5,876 bases of DNA from Clostridiales bacterium (GTDB lineage: Bacteria > Bacillota_A > Clostridia > Lachnospirales > Bianqueaceae): contig JAHZBS010000156.1 in NCBI GenBank assembly GCA_019423265.1, positions 1 to 5,876 on the forward strand. The letters are read 5' to 3'. The translations under genes were made by a program, and so were the position numbers. How positions within the stretch are numbered: position 1 is the stretch's first letter; every line of letters starts with the position of its first letter. Positions 1 through 4,817 of this stretch are shown in pieces. Under the pieces are notes generated by a model. That model saw only the letters and a list, made by a program, of their open reading frames with translations. It had not been told where the DNA came from and made no database searches.

Positions 1-48
1 TCCTTGGTAAGGATGAGGTCGTGCGTTCGAATCGCATTAACAGCTCCA
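1..48 (+). tRNA. tRNA-Thr (anticodon GGT), 3' part only
   Basis: The window opens inside the anticodon arm. The loop TTGGTAA (4-10) carries anticodon GGT at 6-8, and the 3' anticodon stem GGATG (11-15) pairs with TCC plus two bases lying outside the window. A five-base variable loop AGGTC follows. The T arm is GTGCG-TTCGAAT-CGCAT (21-37) with one G-T pair, then the acceptor strand TAACAGC (38-44), discriminator T and an encoded CCA (46-48). GGT decodes threonine ACC/ACT codons. The D arm and 5' acceptor strand are upstream of the window. An integrase gene reads toward this 3' end, so the tRNA end is the likely integration target, and these bases may be element-borne sequence that restored the gene. 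Confidence 0.93.
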
Positions 49-52
49 GCAG

Positions 53-86
53 AACCCGTTGTCCCACAAGGGATGACGGGTTTTTA
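53..86 (+). terminator. Rho-independent terminator after tRNA-Thr
   Basis: AACCCGT (53-59) pairs with ACGGGTT (76-82). Inside it TCCC pairs with GGGA around an ACAA loop, and the stem runs straight into a T run (81-85). It lies 4 bases past the CCA end, so it is the natural end of the tRNA transcript. Confidence 0.8.
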
Positions 87-114
87 CTTTTTCTTCCAGT
101 ATGATAGGAAACCA

Positions 115-138
115 AAAAGGCGCAACAAAAGGCGCAAC
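115..138. repeat. 12-bp perfect tandem repeat, possible integrase arm sites
   Basis: AAAAGGCGCAAC occurs at 115-126 and again directly at 127-138, and the match extends one more base (A). It sits between the tRNA end and the integrase stop codon. Tyrosine integrases with an N-terminal arm-binding domain (lambda, Tn916) use short direct repeats placed between the crossover site and the int gene. The role here is inferred from position and repetition only. Confidence 0.55.
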
Positions 139-152
139 ATTGGTTAAAAATG

Positions 153-184
153 AAAGCCGGACGGGGGATTCCCTGCCCGGCTTT
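153..184 (-). terminator. Terminator of the integrase gene
   Basis: AAAGCCGG (153-160) pairs perfectly with CCGGCTTT (177-184), with a small GGG/CCC helix possible in the loop. Read on the minus strand it begins 5 bases past the integrase stop, and the T run (as the plus-strand AAAAA at 146-150) follows the stem after TCA. On the plus strand the stem is followed by only a short T run, so it may also stop some transcription from the tRNA side. Confidence 0.7.
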
Positions 185-189
185 TCTGT

Positions 190-1383
190 TTATTGGTCTT
201 GTGCTTTGAGTGCGTCCCGGACAATCTGTCCCGCCCGCCGGATGCTTTCTTCGTTGGCGTGGGCGTACATCCTGAGAGTTACAGCCGTATCGCTATGGCC
301 CAACCGTTCGCTGACGGATACCACATCCGCGCCGTTGGTGATTGCAATGCTTGCGCTGGTGTGCCGAAGTTTGTGCGGGTGGAAGTCCTCAATGCTGTAC
401 CGCTGGCCGAATTTCTTAAAATATCGGGTTGGACTTTGCGGGTGCATAATGTCGGGGCTGTTGTCTTGTGTGAATACATAGCGGCTGATTGCTTTTTCGG
501 CCTGCTCAATGCGGAGCTGCTTCAAGAGTTTCAGAACGTTCGGTCCTACGTCCACAGTCCGGGGCTTGCCGTTTTTGGGGCTAGTGACATAGATTCCAGC
601 GGCAGGGGTGTATTGTGCATCGCGCCGGACCGTAATTGTGCCCTTTACCCAGTCAATATCAGACCATTCCAGCGCGCAAGCCTCACCGCGCCGGATGCCG
701 CTGTCTGCCACAAGGTTTATATATGTCTGCCACTTCAAGGATTCGTTCTCCAGGCACTGGAGAATATAGCGGAGTTGATGGACGGTATAGGCTTTTTCGG
801 ATTCGTTCTGTGCATTTTCTTCCTTGCGAGGAGCGGGACGCTTGACCTTCAGCATGGGGTTGGCCTTGATCGTATCATCCAGAAAAGCCATTTGGAAGAT
901 GCCGTTTAGAATGTTGTAGAGTTTGACCGCCGATGCGTGAGCATGGCCGCTTTTCTGGAAGTCCAGCAGCAGTTTGGAGATCATAGCCGGGGTGATCTCC
1001 GCCATGAGAAAATGGCCCAGAACAGGGAGAATATGAACGTCTAAATTCCGCTGGTAGCTTGACCGGGAGTTTTCGGAGAAGGCTGCCGCTTTGGCGGGCA
1101 TATAAACGCCGGTAGCGTATTGGCGGAGGGTTTTCAGCTTTGCCGATTCCAGAGCTGCGAGGCGGGCCGCTTCTTTATCTTCCCGCTTTGTGTTCAACGC
1201 TCCGCTGGCAAGCTCATTTTCCAGTTGGGAGGCAAATTTGTTTAATTCCCGCTCAATGGTTCGGGCACTCCAGCCCGCTTGCGGACGCCATGACCGTTTG
1301 ACCCTGCGGCCACGCCCACCGGATACCTGGACTTTGTAGACCGCTGCGCCGGCTGCGTCAACCGTTTTTGTGATGCTGGCCAT
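190..1383 (-). CDS. int: Site-specific tyrosine recombinase (element integrase)
   Basis: Catalyses integration, and with an excisionase the excision, of the element by cutting and rejoining DNA through a covalent 3'-phosphotyrosine. The protein is 397 aa, normal for phage and ICE integrases. Residues 1 to about 70 look like a basic arm-type DNA-binding domain, about 85-170 like the SAM-like core-binding domain, and about 195-390 form the catalytic domain. Visible active-site residues are Arg231 in SGIRRGE, Lys270 in TSPKNGKPR, His337 and Arg340 in HKLRH, His363 in LGHSD and the nucleophile Tyr373 in LRMYAH, so it looks intact. The ATG at 1383 is preferred because AGGAGG lies 9 bases upstream. 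A TTG three codons earlier would overlap that site. It is transcribed toward tRNA-Thr and lies downstream of the HTH regulator on the same strand. Confidence 0.96.
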   Translation of the reverse strand: MASITKTVDAAGAAVYKVQVSGGRGRRVKRSWRPQAGWSARTIERELNKFASQLENELASGALNTKREDKEAARLAALESAKLKTLRQYATGVYMPAKAAAFSENSRSSYQRNLDVHILPVLGHFLMAEITPAMISKLLLDFQKSGHAHASAVKLYNILNGIFQMAFLDDTIKANPMLKVKRPAPRKEENAQNESEKAYTVHQLRYILQCLENESLKWQTYINLVADSGIRRGEACALEWSDIDWVKGTITVRRDAQYTPAAGIYVTSPKNGKPRTVDVGPNVLKLLKQLRIEQAEKAISRYVFTQDNSPDIMHPQSPTRYFKKFGQRYSIEDFHPHKLRHTSASIAITNGADVVSVSERLGHSDTAVTLRMYAHANEESIRRAGQIVRDALKAQDQ

Positions 1384-1507
1384 TGGCTTCAACCTCCTTT
1401 TGATAAGAATCGGTGATATGTTTAAGAACTTGTTCGAGTTTGAACAGCTTGTAGCTTACACTGTCGGCTTGCTCAATAGTCTTTTGACTCCATCCGCACG
1501 GTGGATA
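1358..1507 (-). other. 49-codon open tail after the regulator stop, overlapping int start
   Basis: Directly after the TGA stop of the HTH gene (1508-1510), the same frame stays open for 49 codons and ends at a TGA (1358-1360) inside the integrase gene. It starts YPPCGWSQKTIEQ and continues with KLFKLEQVLKHI and KEVEANG, an amphipathic, protein-like composition. No ATG, GTG or TTG lies in this frame, so it is not an ordinary independent gene. It could be a tail reached by TGA readthrough, the remnant of a small gene that lost its start, or chance. The integrase ribosome binding site lies within it. I cannot assign a function. Confidence 0.35.
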
Positions 1508-2170
1508 TCAACGAGAAGTCAATCGCGAGCGGGAGCGTTCACAAACGTTATGATCAGCTTTATTTTTCTCTCTTTCGGCTAGACGGCGTTCTGCATCACT
1601 TTTTTCGCACAACTTTCTTATCTTAAATTCGGCAAAATCAGAAATTTCTTTAACAACCGCGTTGTATTCGTTTGCATTGCACCGTCCGGCTTCAACACCT
1701 TCGTTATCTTGAAAAGAATAGTAAAACGAATCAAGGTCATCGAAAATTTCCGACATTATAGCACTTTGCTCTTGATCGTCCCTACTTAAAAAATCATCAA
1801 GTGACATACTCTTATACTTCGAATTGTCAACCAGCACAACATTGTACCCCAAAAGTCCCACATACAAGCGAAATGCCTTTTTTTCCATCTGGCGAATCAC
1901 AACGCCTTTAGCAAACGGCATAGCTGCTTTTTCTCTCTCTGTTTCGTAATCATCGAAGCATAACAGGCACTCTTTGCGAACGCCAAAAATGGCTGACATT
2001 GCCGCAGCATTTTTATTTGTTAATGTTCTATTTCCGCGCTCTATGGCAGAAATAAGATCAACAGAGCAATGTATCGCTTCTGCTAGCTGTTCTTGCGTCA
2101 TATTAGCACGTTTGCGATACAGCCTACACCGTGTGCCCGGCGTTTGTACGGATTTTAATACTCTTTCCAT
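1508..2170 (-). CDS. Xre/Cro-type HTH transcriptional regulator (probable element repressor)
   Basis: A 220-aa protein with an N-terminal lambda-repressor-like helix-turn-helix at about residues 12-70. It includes the typical pattern TQEQLAEAI (25-33), then DLISAIERGNR where the recognition helix ends. The remaining 150 residues are acidic in the middle (DDLDSFYYSFQD) and basic with a helical look at the end (AERRLAEREKNK). I recognise no protease active site of the LexA/CI self-cleaving type. The ATG at 2170 has AAAGGGA just upstream. Base composition is AT-richer than the integrase, which suggests a different history. It is divergent from the excisionase operon and faces twin palindromes, so its probable job is to repress that operon and its own gene. 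Whether the listed TGA is the true end is uncertain because of the open tail that follows. Confidence 0.85.
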   Translation of the reverse strand: MERVLKSVQTPGTRCRLYRKRANMTQEQLAEAIHCSVDLISAIERGNRTLTNKNAAAMSAIFGVRKECLLCFDDYETEREKAAMPFAKGVVIRQMEKKAFRLYVGLLGYNVVLVDNSKYKSMSLDDFLSRDDQEQSAIMSEIFDDLDSFYYSFQDNEGVEAGRCNANEYNAVVKEISDFAEFKIRKLCEKSDAERRLAEREKNKADHNVCERSRSRLTSR

Positions 2171-2190
2171 GCGTTCCCTTTCGTTTTCGT

Positions 2191-2235
2191 ACGTACAATT
2201 TGTTCGGTTGTCTGTTCATTTTACGTACAAATTGT
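2191..2235. promoter_or_regulatory. Twin palindromic operators in the divergent control region
   Basis: ACGTACAATTTGT (2191-2203) and ACGTACAAATTGT (2223-2235) are the same 13-mer except for the central base. Each contains ACAA-W-TTGT, a nine-base palindrome with a free centre, which suits a dimeric HTH protein. The spacing is 32 bp, close to three helical turns, so both would face the same side of the DNA. The regulator gene starts 20 bases to the left. Binding by that regulator is inferred. Confidence 0.6.
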
Positions 2236-2243
2236 AATACAAT
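2215..2243 (+). promoter_or_regulatory. Possible promoter for the rightward operon
   Basis: TACAAT (2238-2243) is one base from the sigma-70 -10 consensus, and a weak -35, TTCATT (2215-2220), stands 17 bases upstream. An alternative pair is TTGTCT (2208-2213) with TGTAAT (2233-2238) at a long 19-base spacing. In both readings the second palindrome (2227-2235) falls between -35 and -10 or touches the -10, as expected for a repressible promoter. A leftward -10 for the regulator, TAAAAT on the minus strand (2223-2218), overlaps the same region. Confidence 0.4.
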
Positions 2244-2296
2244 ATACACAAGGAGTCAAGGGGCTTCTAAAGAAAGCACGAAAGGACGAAAAAAAG

Positions 2297-2500
2297 ATGC
2301 AAGCAACGACTAATAGGCAAGCAATTCCATTTCAGAAAATCGCAGAGGCAAGCAAGACACTCGGGCTGTCACAATACTATCTGCGCCGTGGATGCCGGGA
2401 TGGTTCTATCCCGCACACTAAATCCGGGCAAACCTTCTTTGTGAATATCCCGGCGCTGCTGCGGCAGTTGGGCGCGGAAAGCAGTTCGGAGCGCGAATGA
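2297..2500 (+). CDS. Small excisionase-like DNA-binding protein
   Basis: A 67-aa protein shaped like MerR/Xis-type winged-helix excisionases. The helix-turn-helix segment (about residues 13-35) reads KIAEASKTLGLSQYYLRR and is followed by GSIPHTKSGQTFFVNI, the typical wing motif (small residue, I/L-P, basic, G, then an aromatic strand). It then has a short helix, ALLRQLG. It is the first gene of the rightward operon, divergent from the regulator, where directionality factors often sit in such elements. Its likely role is to bend att DNA and turn the integrase toward excision. It could instead be a small transcription factor. A modest AAAGGA (2281-2286) lies 10 bases before the ATG. Confidence 0.75.
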   Translation: MQATTNRQAIPFQKIAEASKTLGLSQYYLRRGCRDGSIPHTKSGQTFFVNIPALLRQLGAESSSERE

Positions 2501-2652
2501 AAAAACAGAAAAAAGCCGCCCCGGATGTTGGCGCATCCATGGGCGGCAAGGTGGAAAAGCGGAGTGGAACTCCCTGCGTTTCCACCCTCATTGTACCAAA
2601 AACAGGAGGGCTTTACAAATGCAAGAAATGGTTTTTGTGGGCAATAGCTTAA
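2497..2652 (+). CDS. Possible small protein, 51 aa, start overlapping the previous stop
   Basis: The ATG (2497-2499) overlaps the TGA of the excisionase-like gene (ATGA), an arrangement usual for translational coupling. The product begins MKKQKKAAPDVGAS, has a Gly/Lys-rich middle, and ends KCKKWFLWAIA, overlapping the start of the rha gene by 34 bases. No clear ribosome binding site precedes it, and two strong hairpins cover its centre, so the region could just as well be untranslated. I do not recognise the protein. Confidence 0.3.
   Translation: MKKQKKAAPDVGASMGGKVEKRSGTPCVSTLIVPKTGGLYKCKKWFLWAIA
2515..2547 (+). other. Strong RNA hairpin 1 between xis-like gene and rha
   Basis: GCCGCCC (2515-2521) pairs with GGGCGGC (2541-2547). 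Inside it GGATG (2523-2527) pairs with CATCC (2534-2538) around TTGGCG. No T run follows, so it is not a standard terminator. It could stabilise or attenuate the operon mRNA. Confidence 0.6.
2550..2586 (+). other. RNA hairpin 2, directly after hairpin 1
   Basis: GGTGGAAA (2550-2557) pairs with TTTCCACC (2579-2586), and GGAG (2561-2564) can pair with CTCC (2570-2573) inside. It is 2 bases from hairpin 1 and ends 17 bases before the AGGAGGG of rha (2604-2610), which stays unpaired. There is no T run. Confidence 0.55.
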
Positions 2653-3272
2653 AAGATGAACCGTATACCACAGCGGACGCAATAGCGCAGTATGCGGAAG
2701 TACAGCGGGGAACCGTAGACCGTCTCATACGAACCCATACAGAAGCGCTGCAAAAATTAGGAAAGCTCGGATTTGAAATCCGACCTTTACCAAAGAGCAA
2801 AACGGGGCAGTCCATTAAAATTTATCATCTGAACGAGCAGCAGGCTACACTTTTGATTACTTTTTTGAGAAACACTCCCGTTGTAGTTGCATTTAAAACA
2901 GAGCTTGTACGGCAATTCTATGCCATGCGGAAAGAGCTTACAAAGCGGCGCACATATCGGGCCGAGTTAAAGCCAACCAGCAGGACGCTGGCCGATACAA
3001 TTAAGGAATGCACTCCGCCGGAGCATCTGCATTCGTGGACATACAGCAACTATTTTTCATTGGCGCATAAGGCCGCGTTGGGTATTTCTACGAGCAAGCT
3101 GAAGAAGCAGCGCGAAATCCCGAACGGCGCAAACATCCCTGATTATCTCAACGCCGATGAGATCGAGCGTGTGCGCAAGGCAGAGACCGCTATCATAGCG
3201 CTTTTGGATGTCGGCATGGATTATAAGCAAATCAAAGATACACTGCTTCGCAAGGCACGCAGAGCGGCATAG
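2619..3272 (+). CDS. Rha-family phage regulatory protein
   Basis: A 217-aa protein with an N-terminal Rha domain (about residues 3-108): a short strand MVFVGNSLKDEPYTT, a helix-turn-helix-like stretch with TVDRLIRTHTEAL, then IKIYHLNEQQATLLITFLRNT and a helix VAFKTELVRQFYAMR, the hallmark end of the domain. The C-terminal half (about 120-217) has SWTYSNYFSLAHKAALG and LLDVGMDYKQIKDTLL and resembles the second domain of longer Rha-type proteins from Firmicutes phages. The family is named for interference with phage growth in IHF-deficient hosts; its biochemical role is unclear, and a DNA-binding regulator is the usual view. A strong AGGAGGG sits 8 bases before the ATG. The next gene begins 14 bases after its stop. 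Confidence 0.88.
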   Translation: MQEMVFVGNSLKDEPYTTADAIAQYAEVQRGTVDRLIRTHTEALQKLGKLGFEIRPLPKSKTGQSIKIYHLNEQQATLLITFLRNTPVVVAFKTELVRQFYAMRKELTKRRTYRAELKPTSRTLADTIKECTPPEHLHSWTYSNYFSLAHKAALGISTSKLKKQREIPNGANIPDYLNADEIERVRKAETAIIALLDVGMDYKQIKDTLLRKARRAA

Positions 3273-3286
3273 GAGGATTTTTAGAA

Positions 3287-3553
3287 ATGGCAGATATAAA
3301 AGAAAAGCATCCGACGTGGTTCAAAATGAAAATCGAGAGACGGCAGCTTATCAAGCAGCTGCCCGCGGAAACCGCTGTGAATGTACTTCTTGCATGCTGG
3401 GACTATTTGGAAACCGGAGAAATCCCGGAAACCTTGCAGCCGATGGAAAAAATTGCTTTCAGTGCGTTCTTTCCGGACATGGAAGAAGCATGGACGCGAT
3501 ATGAGCAAAGGGTGAAAAATGGAGCTTCGGGAGGACGTCCAACCGGACAATAA
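3287..3553 (+). CDS. DUF6291-like phage/element protein, probably shortened by a frameshift
   Basis: An 88-aa protein with family features: an opening KHPTWFKMKIERRQLIKQLP, a middle LLACWDYLETGEIPE, then FSAFFPDMEEAWTRYEQRV and the junction NGASGGRP. In related proteins the GGRP junction usually leads into a long, low-complexity basic tail. Here TAA comes three codons later, and such a tail (NNHTVPYG, then KKKQKQIQIQKRK) is readable in the +1 frame. Function is unknown; relatives lie in early regions of prophages and mobile elements, sometimes near replication genes. AGGAGG lies 10 bases before the ATG, and the gene is co-transcribed with rha. Assignment to the DUF is from memory of the pattern, with moderate certainty. 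Confidence 0.72.
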   Translation: MADIKEKHPTWFKMKIERRQLIKQLPAETAVNVLLACWDYLETGEIPETLQPMEKIAFSAFFPDMEEAWTRYEQRVKNGASGGRPTGQ

Positions 3554-3731
3554 CCATACGGTTCCGTATGGTATCGAACGATGCCGTATGGCACAGAAGA
3601 AGAAACAGAAACAGATACAGATACAGAAGAGAAAATATAAGGGGCGCGGAACGCGCCATTATAAGGGATTTTTGCTTACGCAAAAAATCCGCGCTCCATA
3701 TTTAAGAGAGGATATGTTTTATGAACTTTGA
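3543..3731 (+). pseudogene. Out-of-frame basic tail of the DUF6291-like gene
   Basis: Read in the +1 frame relative to the upstream gene, this stretch gives PDNNHTVPYGIERCRMAQ followed by KKKQKQIQIQKRKYK and runs to a TGA at 3729-3731. Removing one A near 3541-3542 would give GGRP-PDNN and join it to the 88-aa protein. The Lys/Gln-rich composition is what the missing tail should look like. It lacks a good ribosome binding site of its own; an ATG in this frame at 3519 lies within the upstream gene. The last 25 or so codons cross hairpins and may never have been coding. It ends 11 bases inside the next gene. Confidence 0.5.
3641..3694 (+). other. Pair of hairpins with an alternative fold
   Basis: GGCGCG (3643-3648) pairs with CGCGCC (3652-3657) around GAA. 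GGATTTTTGC (3666-3675) pairs with GCAAAAAATCC (3680-3690) with one bulge. The alternative long-range pairing is GCGCGGA (3644-3650) with TCCGCGC (3688-3694). Mutually exclusive folds upstream of a gene start (3721) can act as a switch or attenuator, but that role is unproven here. Confidence 0.4.
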
Positions 3732-4080
3732 AGCTTTTGCAAAATCAGTGGAACGGGCTTATCCGCTGGCGAAAGAACGAAACCCGGATTGCTATTCGCT
3801 GGATGAATCGATGGCCGTTTTCAGCTGTTATTTTGAAGCATATCAGCAGCATATCGGGCAAGATCATCCACCGCTCAAGGTGCGTCAAATTGCTAATATT
3901 ATAAGCACCATGGATTTTTCGATTGATGAATATTATCGCACCATTGACTATGCTCCGGCAGACTATCCCGCTTTGATCGAGCAGCATTTTAAAACAAGAT
4001 ATCGCCGATGCGACTATAACATAAATCATTTTTTCAGCGGGCGTATTCGTGAACTGCGGTTCTATGAGGCGTGTTTGTAA
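3721..4080 (+). CDS. Conserved-looking hypothetical protein, 119 aa
   Basis: I cannot name a function. The protein is soluble-looking, with no signal peptide or membrane segment. It opens with a helix MNFEAFAKSVERAYPLAKERN, has an aromatic-rich middle (AVFSCYFEAYQQHIGQDHPPLKV), and ends with ALIEQHFKTRYRRCDYNINHFFSGRIREL, dense in Arg, His and aromatic residues as in nucleic-acid-binding or structured small domains. No obvious catalytic motif is seen. The ATG follows GAGAGG by about 10 bases and lies 11 bases inside the out-of-frame tail of the preceding gene, so coupling is possible. Its place after the Rha and DUF6291-like genes suggests an early-region function. Confidence 0.8.
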   Translation: MNFEAFAKSVERAYPLAKERNPDCYSLDESMAVFSCYFEAYQQHIGQDHPPLKVRQIANIISTMDFSIDEYYRTIDYAPADYPALIEQHFKTRYRRCDYNINHFFSGRIRELRFYEACL

Positions 4081-4127
4081 TTTTTGCGCGGATATAAGCG
4101 CTTTTTCATAAATTCAATCGTTCTTTT

Positions 4128-4157
4128 ACCGAAAACAACCGATATTAACCGAAAAAG
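4128..4157. repeat. Three 10-bp direct repeats upstream of the TerS-like gene
   Basis: ACCGAAAACA (4128-4137), ACCGATATTA (4138-4147) and ACCGAAAAAG (4148-4157) follow each other with an exact 10-base period. All share ACCGA. One repeat per helical turn would place the same bases on one face of the DNA. They end just before the AGAGG ribosome binding site. A regulator-binding array is possible; chance in an A-rich stretch cannot be ruled out. Confidence 0.5.
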
Positions 4158-4168
4158 AGGATGATTTT

Positions 4169-4573
4169 ATAACACAGAAGCAACAACGGGCGCTTGCAGC
4201 TTTGCTTACAAACCCGACAAAAGAAGCAGCCGCAAAGGCTGCGGGCATTGAATCGCGAACCTTACGCCGCTATCTTGCAGACCCGGATTTTCAAGCAGAA
4301 TACCAGCGGGCGGTATCCGGAATGATTGAAGATGCAGCCGCGCAGGCAAAGCAGAGCCTATACCCCGCATTGTCTGCATTAAGAGCGATTATTGAGGATG
4401 GAGCAGAAACAGCAACGGCACGAATACAGGCGGCGCGTACCGTCTTGGAATACGGTCTGCGCCTAACTGAAATCACAGATATTATGAAACAGCTTGACGA
4501 ATTGGAAAAATGGAGGGATGCGACAGATGGCAAGCACGAAAGAGCGGCTCGCAGCGTTGCGGGAGTACCTTAA
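4169..4573 (+). CDS. Terminase small-subunit-like HTH protein, start codon apparently ATA
   Basis: From ATA at 4169 the product is 134 aa. It opens with an HTH (TQKQQRALAALLTNPTKE, then AAAKAAGIESRTLRRYLADPDF), followed by a long helical region EYQRAVSGMIEDAAAQAKQ and ARIQAARTVLEYGLRL. This is the pattern of phBC6A51-type HTH and terminase small-subunit proteins, which bind phage pac/cos DNA and load the large terminase. GAGG lies 8 bases before the ATA, the ideal distance, so ATG has probably mutated to ATA. The only usual starts are TTG at 4202, with no ribosome binding site and loss of helix 1, and an internal ATG at 4322. A three-codon ATG ORF (4161-4172) lies on the ribosome binding site. 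The gene may be silenced or weakly expressed. No large terminase follows. The 3' end overlaps the next gene by 47 bases. Confidence 0.68.
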   Translation: MTQKQQRALAALLTNPTKEAAAKAAGIESRTLRRYLADPDFQAEYQRAVSGMIEDAAAQAKQSLYPALSALRAIIEDGAETATARIQAARTVLEYGLRLTEITDIMKQLDELEKWRDATDGKHERAARSVAGVP

Positions 4574-4817
4574 AGGTATATCCGCCAATAAAACGACTTT
4601 TATTGTTGAGGGAGGAGCGGAATTTTACACCGATTTAGATGCATTTGAATATCTACGGGTACATGGAGCATATACGCCGGACGGGCGGCGAATTGTGCTG
4701 TATCCTCACCCCGTGGAGGGGGTAGACGGGTTAAGCCTGTCCCTGTATGAGATGCTCGATGAAGCAATTAAGCTCGGACGGCTTGAATTTCCAGACTTGG
4801 AGAGTGATGATATATGA
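4527..4817 (+). CDS. Hypothetical protein, 96 aa
   Basis: Unrecognised. It is a small soluble protein: helix STKERLAALREYLKGI, a probable beta segment KTTFIVEGGAEFYTD, helix AFEYLRVHGAY, hairpin PDGRRIVLYPHP, and an acidic end LEFPDLESDDI. The start at 4527 is chosen because GGAGGG ends 9 bases upstream. An ATG three codons earlier abuts that site. It overlaps the end of the TerS-like gene, and its own stop overlaps the next start as ATGA, so the three are likely one translation unit. Position after a TerS-like gene hints at a packaging or morphogenesis cassette, but nothing in the protein shows it. Confidence 0.78.
   Translation: MASTKERLAALREYLKGISANKTTFIVEGGAEFYTDLDAFEYLRVHGAYTPDGRRIVLYPHPVEGVDGLSLSLYEMLDEAIKLGRLEFPDLESDDI

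Noticed and set aside
101..909. Long plus-strand reading frames (101-481 and 193-909) across the integrase
   Set aside because: They lie opposite the integrase gene, whose catalytic motifs are all present on the minus strand. They have no family features and no good ribosome binding sites.
1384..1392. Integrase start at TTG 1392, adding three residues
   Set aside because: The TTG overlaps the AGGAGG sequence itself. The ATG at 1383 has correct spacing.
2377..2815. Minus-strand frames across the excisionase-like and rha genes
   Set aside because: They are antisense shadows with low-quality composition, crossing hairpins and well-supported plus-strand genes.
3403..3683. Minus-strand frames with hydrophobic runs opposite the DUF6291-like gene and its tail
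   Set aside because: The Leu/Tyr/Phe-rich runs are the antisense of the Lys/Gln-rich tail, not a real membrane protein.
4085..4106. GCGC-GGATATAA-GCGC followed by TTTTT as a terminator after the 119-aa gene
   Set aside because: The stem has only four pairs, too weak to call.
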